Shown: positions 1 through 5,771, counted from the first letter of the stretch. The stretch: DNA of 5,778 nucleotides from an uncultured Prevotellaceae bacterium (GCA_946644025.1 CAMPCG010000196.1:1-5778), one strand, 5' to 3'. Notes: generated from the letters alone by a model not told the origin. Made by a program: numbers and translations.

Positions 1-2
1 CA

Positions 3-19
3 GCTTTTAGAATAAAAGC
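3..19. repeat. short 7-bp inverted repeat at window start
   Basis: GCTTTTA, a 3-base loop and TAAAAGC form a perfect small stem. It is AT-rich and no T-run follows directly on either strand, so I do not call it a terminator. The rest of 1-57 shows no ORF or other structure I can support. Confidence 0.35.
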
Positions 20-57
20 AGCCTAAGAAATCCCCTTTTTGCCTCAAAGTGTTACAT

Positions 58-103
58 AAAAAATGGGGGCGGAGTGATGGGAATACGAATTCCCATCACT
101 CCG
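58..103 (-). terminator. Rho-independent-type terminator of the primase/ATPase gene
   Basis: Positions 70-84 and 89-103 form a perfect 15-bp stem closed by a 4-base loop (acga). Read on the minus strand, the stem is followed within about 7 bases by a run of six T (63-58). The TGA stop codon of the upstream gene (98-96) lies inside the stem, so a ribosome reaching the stop would cover it. The T-run is slightly further from the stem than in a textbook terminator. Confidence 0.6.
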
Positions 104-2336
104 TGGCCACGACGTAGTACTCCATGCCGGTGTTGTGGCGGCGGCTGTCGAAGCGGTACTCGGCGCGGTTCATGAAGGCGCCGAGGCGGCGCAGCGTGCC
201 GGGCGACTCGGTGTAGCCGCTGCGGTAGACCTGCTTCAGGCGGTCGGAGATGGCTTTCAGCGAGAGCCACTGGCCCTCCTCGTCCTGCTCGGGACGGCGG
301 AAGAGCGAGAGGAACATCTCGCCCAGGCCGTTGAGCTGCTGGTACTGGCGGTTGTGGCGCTGTAGGGCCTGCTCCTCGTCGGGCGTGAGCCAGTAGCGCT
401 CGCCGTCGCGAATCTCCTGCTTCAGCTGGGCGTATAGCTGGGCGTACTCCACGGGTGTGCGGAAGTCGATGGCACCCTCGACGTTGACGCAGACGAAGCG
501 TCGCGAGCCGGTGGGGTCGGTCAGCGGCGTGGGCTCGTTGGTGGTGGCTATGAACGAGGCGTAGCGGCGGTGCTGCTCGTAGGCCTTGCCGTAGGGTGGG
601 CGGTACTTCAGGTCGCTGGTCGAGAGGAGGTACTTCAGCACCACCTGCTGTCGCTCGGAGATCTTGTCGAACTCGTCCAGGTTGATCAGTGCGAACGACG
701 TGAGTCCCAGGTTCAGGTCCTGCTCGTTGCGGAATGAGATGCGGTCGTTGTAGTAGTCGCGCTGGTCGCGGGGCAGCAGTATGCGGCAGAAGCTGGACTT
801 GCCGCAGCCCTGCCGGCCGATGAGCAGCGGCACGAGGGCGTTGCCCGTGAGCTGTCCTTTCCCCAGCCACATGGCCACCATGGAGCGCATCCAGATGTGG
901 AACATGTGGGGCCACTCCTCGTAGTCGGTCTTCAGGCGGCGGGCCAGTGGCTCCACGCGGTCGCGGCCGTCCCAGCGGGGCAGGTGCTCAAGGAAGTCGC
1001 TGATGGGGTCGTAGGGCTCGATGTCGCTGGAGTTGACGTAGCGGCGTATGTCCTTGTCCCAGCACTTGATGCCCTGCTCCAGTGCGCGCAGGGTGATGCT
1101 GTTGCGCGCCTGCTCGGTCAGGTCCTGGAACTCGAAGCCCAGTCCGCTGCGCCGCCGGTACTCGGCCACGCCGCGCATGACGTTCATGCGCAGCTCGTAG
1201 TTGTCGCGCAAAAAGAGGTCCATCTTCATCGTCATCAGCGTTTCCGGCGGCACGGTCTTCAGCGGTCGCGGCGTGTTCTTGCGCTCGTGGTACTTGTGCT
1301 CGCCGTCCATGCGGTAGGCATTCTCGAACACCTTGCGCACCATGGGCATGAAGAGGCGGAAGGGGCGGCGGAACGACGTCAGCCGCAGGGCCACGCTCAT
1401 GGGCACGCCCGTCAGCTGGCAGTAGTCGGCCAGCCGCTCGGCGAGCAGGTGGGTGTAGGTCTCCACGTCGTCGGCGACGGCGATGCCCTCGGTGCTCATG
1501 TCGTCGTAGGCCTTCGTCAGGTTGAACTCATAGATGTGGTGCAGCGAGATGTAGCGGTCCAGGCCCGGCGCCAGCTCCTCGGGCTCCTTCGTCGTCCAGG
1601 GTTTCACGTTGCGGGGCTCCTCCGTCAGGTCGATGTAGAAGGGAATGGCCAGCGGGTTGTAGACCACGCCGTCGTCGGCGCTGACGTAGCACGTGCGCTG
1701 CAGGCCGGGCTCCAGCTTCTCTACCGTCACGCCCAGCTGAGCGTTGTAGGCCATGCGGGCCTTCTCGTAGAGGGCCACGTGGAACTGTAGGTTCTTTTCT
1801 GGAGGAAGGAGGAAGGAGGAAGGAGGAAGGAGGTCAGCATTGCCGTCAGTCTTCAGACCGTCATCACCCTTGTTCCCTTTATTTTTTAATTCTTTTATTT
1901 TTTCCCCTTTTTCACTTTCCAGCGCCTGTCCCTTGCACACGATTTTCACGCTGTGCCCGCTGGCGCCGACGAAGGCCATGACGGTCTGGGGCATGTTGGC
2001 GGCACCCTGGCGGATGGCGGCGGCCTCCTCGTAGCTCTGCAGGTTGTTCACCTCGAGCAGCACCAGTCCGGTGTAGCCCAGGCTGACGCGCTGGCGGTTC
2101 TGGTTCTTCAGCAGCGAGGCGAAGCACACGCGCGGCACGGCGCGCGTAAAAATGTCGGCGCCCTCGACGCTGCCGTCCTCCATGCGGTCCAGCTGCATCA
2201 GGGGGTATAGCTCGCGCAGGGTGTTCACTTCCTTCAGGTACTTGCGGCTGCGAATGTCCTCAACCAGCTCCTCAATGCCAATGGGGCGCAGGGTGCTGCC
2301 CTGCCGGCCCTGTCTCACTAACGTCACCTTTTCCAT
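96..2336 (-). CDS. BT4734/VirE-N primase-fold domain fused to VapE-type P-loop ATPase
   Basis: Likely a replication-type primase-helicase acting on DNA in the cytoplasm. Residues are numbered from ATG 2336; a GTG at 2342 would add two. Residues 1 to about 235 look like the BT4734-like N-terminal domain of the archaeo-eukaryotic primase superfamily: GLVLLEVNNL (motif I region, E95/N97), AFVGASGHSVKI (S126-x-H128, motif II-like) and the R214...SADD...YNP segment. A low-complexity, charged and Pro/Leu-rich insert occupies about 139-182. Residues about 440-625 are the VapE/VirE-C ATPase: PISDFLEHLPRWDGRDR, Walker A GRQGCGKS (507-514), Walker B LINLDEFD with D554/E555, YRPPYG, sensor FIATTNE and arginine finger GSRRF. 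The last ~75 residues may be the DUF3874-type tail. A promoter lies about 50 bases upstream and a terminator overlaps the stop. Known of the family: such proteins occur in mobile elements and Bacteroides chromosomes. Activity here is inferred; motif I lacks the usual D-x-D. Confidence 0.92.
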   Translation of the reverse strand: MEKVTLVRQGRQGSTLRPIGIEELVEDIRSRKYLKEVNTLRELYPLMQLDRMEDGSVEGADIFTRAVPRVCFASLLKNQNRQRVSLGYTGLVLLEVNNLQSYEEAAAIRQGAANMPQTVMAFVGASGHSVKIVCKGQALESEKGEKIKELKNKGNKGDDGLKTDGNADLLPPSSFLLPPEKNLQFHVALYEKARMAYNAQLGVTVEKLEPGLQRTCYVSADDGVVYNPLAIPFYIDLTEEPRNVKPWTTKEPEELAPGLDRYISLHHIYEFNLTKAYDDMSTEGIAVADDVETYTHLLAERLADYCQLTGVPMSVALRLTSFRRPFRLFMPMVRKVFENAYRMDGEHKYHERKNTPRPLKTVPPETLMTMKMDLFLRDNYELRMNVMRGVAEYRRRSGLGFEFQDLTEQARNSITLRALEQGIKCWDKDIRRYVNSSDIEPYDPISDFLEHLPRWDGRDRVEPLARRLKTDYEEWPHMFHIWMRSMVAMWLGKGQLTGNALVPLLIGRQGCGKSSFCRILLPRDQRDYYNDRISFRNEQDLNLGLTSFALINLDEFDKISERQQVVLKYLLSTSDLKYRPPYGKAYEQHRRYASFIATTNEPTPLTDPTGSRRFVCVNVEGAIDFRTPVEYAQLYAQLKQEIRDGERYWLTPDEEQALQRHNRQYQQLNGLGEMFLSLFRRPEQDEEGQWLSLKAISDRLKQVYRSGYTESPGTLRRLGAFMNRAEYRFDSRRHNTGMEYYVVATE
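1801..1833. repeat. 7-bp tandem repeat (GGAGGAA, 4.7 copies) inside the primase gene
   Basis: On the plus strand the unit GGAGGAA is repeated four times perfectly, followed by GGAGG. On the coding strand it reads as LLPPSSFLLPP. Seven is not a multiple of three, so gain or loss of one unit shifts the frame; the two alternative frames meet TGA at 1729-1727 or 1530-1528, before the ATPase domain. Confidence 0.95.
1862..1920. repeat. AT-rich, purine-strand low-complexity insert in the primase gene
   Basis: The coding strand is almost pure purine plus T here (runs of A and G) and encodes EKGEKIKELKNKGNKG. Base composition is sharply different from the GC-rich coding DNA on both sides. It adjoins the 7-bp repeat and falls between the motif II-like segment and the next conserved block, so it is probably an exposed loop or acquired filler. 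Confidence 0.7.
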
Positions 2337-2383
2337 CTTCACTTTGTATTGATTTTTTGATTAGTATTCTTCCTTTCTGTATG

Positions 2384-2415
2384 CAAAGATACGAATAATC
2401 CTTGAGACTGCAAAA
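2384..2415 (-). promoter_or_regulatory. Bacteroidetes-type promoter for the primase/ATPase gene
   Basis: On the minus strand TTTTG (2415-2411), 19 bases, then TATCTTTG (2391-2384) fit the Bacteroidetes primary sigma consensus. Transcription should start near 2377, giving an untranslated leader of about 40 bases before ATG 2336. No good Shine-Dalgarno site is present close to the ATG; AGGAAG lies too far upstream. Confidence 0.8.
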
Positions 2416-2437
2416 CTTTTCCACAGAAAAAAATCGC

Positions 2438-2462
2438 AAAAATAACTACACTTCTACACTTT
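2438..2462. repeat. outer inverted repeat, left arm
   Basis: It contains TAACTACACTTCTACACTTT (2443-2462), the exact reverse complement of 2811-2830. After one mismatch the match continues for four A/T pairs, so 24 of 25 bases pair with 2811-2835. Each arm holds two tandem boxes. Confidence 0.95.
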
Positions 2463-2497
2463 CATTGCTAAGCCGTTGAATATGAAGCATTTAACCA

Positions 2498-2535
2498 GTG
2501 TAGTTTAACTACACTCGATTCTTCATAACTACACT
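2498..2535. repeat. inner inverted repeat, left arm (38 bp)
   Basis: Matches the reverse complement of 2738-2775 at 36 of 38 positions. With the base before it, it includes a self-palindrome AGTGTAGTTTAACTACACT (2497-2515; 9-bp arms around one base) and TTCATAACTACACT (2522-2535). Confidence 0.93.
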
Positions 2536-2549
2536 ACTGAAAATGGCTC

Positions 2550-2565
2550 TTTTCGAGGTCGAAAA
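2550..2565. repeat. palindrome TTTTCGA-gg-TCGAAAA
   Basis: Two 7-bp arms around a 2-base centre, inside the symmetric array but without a mirror partner on the right half. It could be a separate operator or a small cruciform. Confidence 0.5.
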
Positions 2566-2614
2566 AAGTTGTTTATGACAAGTTTAAAATTTGAAAACAC
2601 CTTGTTTTATAGGG

Positions 2615-2653
2615 GTGTACAACTTGTTTTCCACGAGGAAACAAGTTGTACAC
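2615..2653. repeat. central long hairpin of the intergenic array
   Basis: Left arm 2615-2632 (18 bases, starting GTGTACAACTTG) pairs with right arm 2637-2653 (17 bases) apart from one bulged T, around the loop ACGA. Its centre (2634) lies about two bases from the axis of the flanking boxes. It lacks a T-run on either side and lies far from any stop codon, so it is not a normal terminator. Confidence 0.85.
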
Positions 2654-2737
2654 AGCTTTGAAACGTCAACGAAACAGCATGATTATCAACATAATAGCTT
2701 TTAGACGGTCTCAAAATTAGGCCAAATTACCCTAAAA

Positions 2738-2775
2738 AGTGTAGTTATGAATAATCAAGTGTAGTTAAACTACAC
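2738..2775. repeat. inner inverted repeat, right arm (38 bp)
   Basis: Mirror partner of 2498-2535 (36 of 38). It contains AGTGTAGTTATGAA and the self-palindrome GTGTAGTTAAACTACAC (8-bp arms around one base). Between this arm and the outer arm lie 35 bases on both sides whose sequences are unrelated, so spacing is kept while sequence is not. Confidence 0.93.
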
Positions 2776-2810
2776 CATCTAACACGTTGATTAACAGTGG
2801 AATAACTACA

Positions 2811-2835
2811 AAAGTGTAGAAGTGTAGTTACTTTT
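2811..2835. repeat. outer inverted repeat, right arm
   Basis: AAAGTGTAGAAGTGTAGTTA (2811-2830) plus CTTTT; partner of 2438-2462. It ends about 10 bases upstream of the -33 element of the plus-strand promoter. No target-site duplication is visible outside the two outer arms. Confidence 0.95.
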
Positions 2836-2845
2836 CACGAAAATC

Positions 2846-2878
2846 TTTTGGAGAAATAAAAAATAATGCTTACCTTTG
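2846..2878 (+). promoter_or_regulatory. Bacteroidetes-type promoter for the DUF6078-like gene
   Basis: TTTTG (2846-2850), 20 bases, then TACCTTTG (2871-2878). Transcription probably starts near 2885, giving a leader of about 70 bases before ATG 2956. It is divergent from the primase promoter, and the box array lies between the two. Confidence 0.78.
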
Positions 2879-2887
2879 CATCGTGAA

Positions 2888-2928
2888 AATGTCATTCACT
2901 GACATTGGCCGTGTGAGTGACAGTCACT
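2888..2928 (+). promoter_or_regulatory. structured 5' leader with two small hairpins
   Basis: AATGTCA (2888-2894) pairs with TGACATT (2900-2906) around a 5-base loop, and AGTGAC-a-GTCACT (2916-2928) forms a second perfect palindrome. Both lie in the expected leader of the next gene. Function is unknown; the second could also bind a dimeric regulator. Confidence 0.4.
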
Positions 2929-2966
2929 GGGTTCAACGCATCAACAAAGAATGTCATGGAGGATAA
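2889..2966 (+). CDS. possible 25-codon upstream ORF
   Basis: ATG at 2889 opens a 25-codon frame (beginning MSFTDIGRVSD) that ends at TAA 2964-2966, overlapping the ATG of the downstream gene (2956) by 11 bases in another frame. The ATG lies only a few bases after the predicted transcription start, so it could be translated almost leaderless and couple to the next gene. No homology is recognised; it may be chance. Confidence 0.2.
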   Translation: MSFTDIGRVSDSHWVQRINKECHGG

Positions 2967-3396
2967 AGTAAAACTTTTTCAGCAGAAGGCAGAGAGCTAT
3001 CTCTGCTGCTACAACAGCCACTGCCCCCGCTGCGGGCAATGCCTGCGCTATGAGGTGGGGCAGTACGCCGCCCCCACGCAGCGCATCGTCACCGCCGTCA
3101 ACCCGCGTTACGAGCACGGTGCCGACGGCACCTGCCACCTGTTTCGCGACAACCAGCCGCTGCTCATGCCCGTCGGCATGATGCAGCATTTCTACTACGA
3201 CATGCCTGGCCGCATAGAGCGGGCCATCAAGCGGCGCCTCATTGCCGCCAACTGCCGCACCACTTATTATAAATACCACCGCGGCGACCGCCCCATCACC
3301 CCCGACGTACTCAGCCTCATCACCCGCGTGTGCCGCGAAGAGGGCTGGCAGGGTCCCCTGCAGTTCGACGGCGAGGTTGAGGACTACCTGTGGTAA
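2956..3396 (+). CDS. DUF6078-like Cys-rich small protein
   Basis: A 146-residue protein from ATG 2956; a GTG at 2917 in the same frame would add 13 residues, but the ATG start is preferred because the extra part overlaps the leader palindrome and shows no conserved character. It resembles the Bacteroidales DUF6078 family by memory of its pattern: an N-terminal Cys cluster (C17, C18, C23, C26, C29, in CCYNSHCPRCGQCLRY), VNP at 48-50, a later C60, the TTYYKYHRGDRPITPD segment and the ending DYLW. The cluster could bind zinc or an iron-sulfur centre. No signal peptide or membrane segment is seen. Function is unknown. It is divergent from the primase/ATPase gene across the repeat array, so joint regulation is possible. 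It has its own promoter, and a separate promoter follows it. Confidence 0.82.
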   Translation: MEDKVKLFQQKAESYLCCYNSHCPRCGQCLRYEVGQYAAPTQRIVTAVNPRYEHGADGTCHLFRDNQPLLMPVGMMQHFYYDMPGRIERAIKRRLIAANCRTTYYKYHRGDRPITPDVLSLITRVCREEGWQGPLQFDGEVEDYLW

Positions 3397-3454
3397 GGGC
3401 AAAGTAGGGTGGGGGGCCACGTCTGCGCTTTTTTGTCACTTTTTGATTATTATT

Positions 3455-3486
3455 TTTTGGTAATTCAAAAAAAAGCTTTATCTTTG
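3455..3486 (+). promoter_or_regulatory. Bacteroidetes-type promoter for the ATPase-LOG operon
   Basis: TTTTG (3455-3459), 19 bases, then TATCTTTG (3479-3486). Transcription should start near 3493, leaving a leader of about 16 bases before ATG 3509 and no Shine-Dalgarno site. Confidence 0.82.
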
Positions 3487-3508
3487 CGGTCAAAAAGACA
3501 AGTACAAC

Positions 3509-4645
3509 ATGACAGGAAACCCCTTCGTGACCAACGGCTATGCCGGGCCGGAATACTTCTGCGACCGCGTGGAGGAGACCAAGACGCTGACCGATCTCCT
3601 TGTCAACGGCAACAACATGGCGCTGATGTCGCCCCGCCGTCTGGGCAAGACCGACCTCATCAGGCATTGCTTCCAGCAGCCCGCCGTCAGCGATCACTAC
3701 TACACGTTCGTCGTCGACATCTACGCCACCAACTCCTTCCGCGACTTTGTCTATGTCTTCGGCAAGTCCATCCTGGAGACACTGAAGCCACTGGGGCGCC
3801 GCGTGTGGGAGGGGTTCCTCAGCGTGCTGTCGTCTGTCCGCTCCGACATCTCGTTCGACATCAACGGCAACCCGGTCTGGGGACTCGGCGTGGGGGCGAT
3901 GACCCCTCCGCAGACCACGCTCGACGAGATTTTCGGCTATCTGCGCACGGCCGACAGGCACTGCCTGGTGGCCATCGACGAGTTCCAGCAGATCACTTAT
4001 TACAACGACGACAAGAACGTCGAGGCCGCCCTGCGCACCCAGATACAGCAGTGTCCCAATGCCAGCTTCGTGTTCTCCGGCTCGCAGCGCCACCTGATGA
4101 GCGAGATGTTCCTCTCGCCCGCGCGCCCGTTCTATCAGTCGGTCATACCCATGAGCCTACACCCCATACCGATAGAGTGCTACTGGACCTTTGCCGAGCC
4201 GCTGTTTGCACGTGGCGGCGACCGTCGCATTACCCGTCAGGTGGTAGACGAGGTCTACAACCGTTTCCATGGCGTGACGGCCAACGTCCAGCGCATCATG
4301 AACCTGCTGTACATGCAGACGCCCCGTGGCGGGCTGTGCACGCCAGACATGATCGGTCCGGCCATCGACGCTTACCTGCAGATGTCGTCGGAGGCATACG
4401 CCACCCTGCTGCGGCAGATGCCCGAAAAGCAGCGCAACGTCTTCCTGGCCATTGCTGCCGAGCGACGTGTCAGGAACATTTCCGGCAGCAAGTTCATCCA
4501 CAAGTATCGGCTGCCCTCGGCCAGCAGCGTCGTCTCGGCCGTCAAGGGACTTCTTGAGAAGGACTTCATTACGCAGGACGATGGCGAATACTTCGTCTAC
4601 GACCACTTCTTCCAACTCTGGATAGAGTCCAGCGGACTCATCTGA
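3509..4645 (+). CDS. AAA/STAND-type ATPase (archaeal ATPase-like family)
   Basis: A 378-residue cytoplasmic P-loop ATPase of the kind often seen in Bacteroidetes. The start NPFVTNGYAGPEYFCDR is the usual opening of this family. Walker A is MSPRRLGKTDL with SPRRLGKT at 41-48 (the first glycine of GxxxxGKT is Ser, as is common here). Walker B is CLVAIDEFQQI with D157/E158, and FVFSGSQRHLM (187-197) is the sensor segment. The C-terminal part (about 300-365) looks like a winged helix ending in VYDHFFQLWI, as in ATPases of the archaeal-ATPase/DUF234 type. The gene has its own promoter and ends 19 bases before the LOG-family gene, so the two are probably cotranscribed. The biological role of this family is not established; possible roles include regulation or defence, but nothing here decides. 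Confidence 0.9.
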   Translation: MTGNPFVTNGYAGPEYFCDRVEETKTLTDLLVNGNNMALMSPRRLGKTDLIRHCFQQPAVSDHYYTFVVDIYATNSFRDFVYVFGKSILETLKPLGRRVWEGFLSVLSSVRSDISFDINGNPVWGLGVGAMTPPQTTLDEIFGYLRTADRHCLVAIDEFQQITYYNDDKNVEAALRTQIQQCPNASFVFSGSQRHLMSEMFLSPARPFYQSVIPMSLHPIPIECYWTFAEPLFARGGDRRITRQVVDEVYNRFHGVTANVQRIMNLLYMQTPRGGLCTPDMIGPAIDAYLQMSSEAYATLLRQMPEKQRNVFLAIAAERRVRNISGSKFIHKYRLPSASSVVSAVKGLLEKDFITQDDGEYFVYDHFFQLWIESSGLI

Positions 4646-4664
4646 ACGCCACTCACCGAAGCCT

Positions 4665-5648
4665 ATGATTACCAACACCAACCTCTCCAGCATCGAGGCC
4701 GTCGTGGACTACCTCAGGGCCGTGCCCTTCGACGTGAGCCGCAACAGCCTGTACACCGCCGCCGAGCTCTATGACGGCTACCGCCCCGACGTGCCCGAGT
4801 CGTTCGGCGAGTGCTTCGACACGCGCGTCTACCGCCACTTCCTGCAGACGGGCAAGCAGACCGGCGACATCAGCGAGTCGATGGCGCGCACACTGCACGA
4901 CCACGGCATCTATGTCGCCCTGAGCGAGTTTCTGCAGCAGCATGACTACCTGAAGGTCGTCGGCCTTATGGGCGGCCACGCCCTGCTGCGCACCGACCCT
5001 ATGTTCCGCCAGGTGGTGTTTCTCTGCAAGCGCCTCACCGAACAGGGCTTCTGCATGCTCAGCGGCGGCGGCCCGGGGGCTATGGAGGCCACCCACCTGG
5101 GCGCCTGGATGGCAGGCCGCACGGCTGCCGACGTAGAGAGCGCCCTCCGTGTGCTGTCGGCGGCACCGTCGTTCAGTGACACTGCGTGGCTGTCGACGGC
5201 CTTCGAGGTCATGCGCCTCTATCCGCAGACTGGCTACGACAGCCTGGGGCTGCCCACATGGCTCTACGGTCATGAGCCGTCGACGCCCTTCGCCACCCAC
5301 ATCGCCAAGTTCTTCGAGAACAGCATCCGCGAGAACAATATCCTGACGCTGCCCTTCGGCGGCATCGTCTACACCCCGGGCAGTGCGGGCACGATGCAGG
5401 AGATCTTCCAGGATGCCGTGCAGAACCACTACCTGTCGTTCGGCTTCTCCAGTCCGATGATCTTCCTCGGCACCCACTTCTGGACCGAGGACATTCCGGT
5501 CTATCCGCTGCTGCAGATGCTCATGGAGAAAGGCCGCTACCGCAACCTGAGCCTGACGCTGACCGACGACCCTGACGTCGTCGCCGAGCGCCTTGCCGAC
5601 TTCCAGCGTCAGGTGGCGGAGCACCCCGACGCTTTCCGCATAGAATGA
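4665..5648 (+). CDS. LOG-family Rossmann nucleotide-binding protein
   Basis: A 327-residue protein with the LOG (lysine decarboxylase-like) fold. The core runs from VVGLMGGHALLR (98-109) through SGGGPGAMEATHLGAW (133-148) to TPGSAGTMQEIFQDA (237-251). The standard motif PGGxGTxxE appears here as PGSAGTMQE (238-246), keeping the catalytic-type E246; R222 in SIREN is a candidate for the family's conserved Arg. Known LOG proteins hydrolyse nucleoside 5'-monophosphates to base plus ribose 5-phosphate, as in cytokinin activation or purine monophosphate turnover; the substrate here is unknown. It is longer than plain LOG proteins (about 180-200 residues), with an N-terminal extension of about 95 residues and an insert between the two motifs. 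ATG 4665 follows the ATPase stop by 19 bases, implying an operon. No terminator is evident after the TGA. Confidence 0.9.
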   Translation: MITNTNLSSIEAVVDYLRAVPFDVSRNSLYTAAELYDGYRPDVPESFGECFDTRVYRHFLQTGKQTGDISESMARTLHDHGIYVALSEFLQQHDYLKVVGLMGGHALLRTDPMFRQVVFLCKRLTEQGFCMLSGGGPGAMEATHLGAWMAGRTAADVESALRVLSAAPSFSDTAWLSTAFEVMRLYPQTGYDSLGLPTWLYGHEPSTPFATHIAKFFENSIRENNILTLPFGGIVYTPGSAGTMQEIFQDAVQNHYLSFGFSSPMIFLGTHFWTEDIPVYPLLQMLMEKGRYRNLSLTLTDDPDVVAERLADFQRQVAEHPDAFRIE

Positions 5649-5734
5649 TTAATTATAAAAAGGTTCTGCAAGATTAAGTGTTGGTAATGTGCCTCTTTAA
5701 ATTACATATTCAACTTTCGCAAGCAGTATCCTCA

Positions 5735-5771
5735 CGCAGAGCCGCAGAGTTTCGCTGAGTTTTCGCTGAGT
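5735..5771. repeat. short tandem repeats at window end
   Basis: Two adjacent copies of CGCAGAG plus one base (5735-5750), then two copies of TTTCGCTGAGT overlapping by one base with them (5750-5760, 5761-5771). This looks like the start of a dispersed intergenic repeat cut by the window edge. The remainder of 5649-5734 shows no gene or clear hairpin. Confidence 0.6.

Larger units (their letters stand above)
2438..2835. repeat. mirror-symmetric CTACAC/GTGTAG box array (iteron-like)
   Basis: Ten exact copies of CTACAC or its complement occur at 2446, 2454, 2498, 2509, 2529, 2739, 2759, 2770, 2814 and 2822 (left ends). The five on the left pair with the five on the right exactly about the axis at 2636.5. 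Spacings on each side are 8, 44, 11 and 20 bases, the last two near one and two helical turns. An imperfect extra copy, CTACAA, lies at 2806. The array is AT-rich and sits between, not over, the two divergent promoters. It may be origin iterons, a shared operator, or ends of a small element; the sequence alone does not decide. Confidence 0.9.

Noticed and set aside
897..1790. Plus-strand frame opposite the primase/ATPase gene
   Set aside because: Val/Ala/Leu/His-rich antisense shadow caused by GC-rich codons; no start signal or domain.
2463..2810. Invertible promoter (inverton) flanked by the 20-bp perfect inverted repeats
   Set aside because: Both good promoters lie outside the repeats and I find no paired -33/-7 promoter inside. 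A lone TAATTTTG at 2719-2712 lacks a -33 partner. Reads in the opposite orientation would reopen the question.
2443..2830. MITE or IS remnant with terminal inverted repeats
   Set aside because: No target-site duplication is visible and the repeated boxes are internal as well as terminal with strict mirror spacing. Not excluded without a genome-wide copy search.
2443..2830. CRISPR array
   Set aside because: Repeats are short, occur in both orientations and have irregular spacing.
3409..3434. Terminator after the DUF6078-like gene
   Set aside because: A T-run is present (3429-3434), but the only stem is 4 bp (GTGG/CCAC) and lies 8 bases away, too weak to support.
3409..4557. Long plus-strand frame overlapping the ATPase gene
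   Set aside because: It has Arg/His/Pro-rich composition without motifs and is an out-of-frame shadow of the well-supported ATPase in GC-rich DNA.
4653..5624. Minus-strand frame opposite the LOG gene
   Set aside because: Antisense shadow of a gene with clear family motifs; no recognisable protein character of its own.
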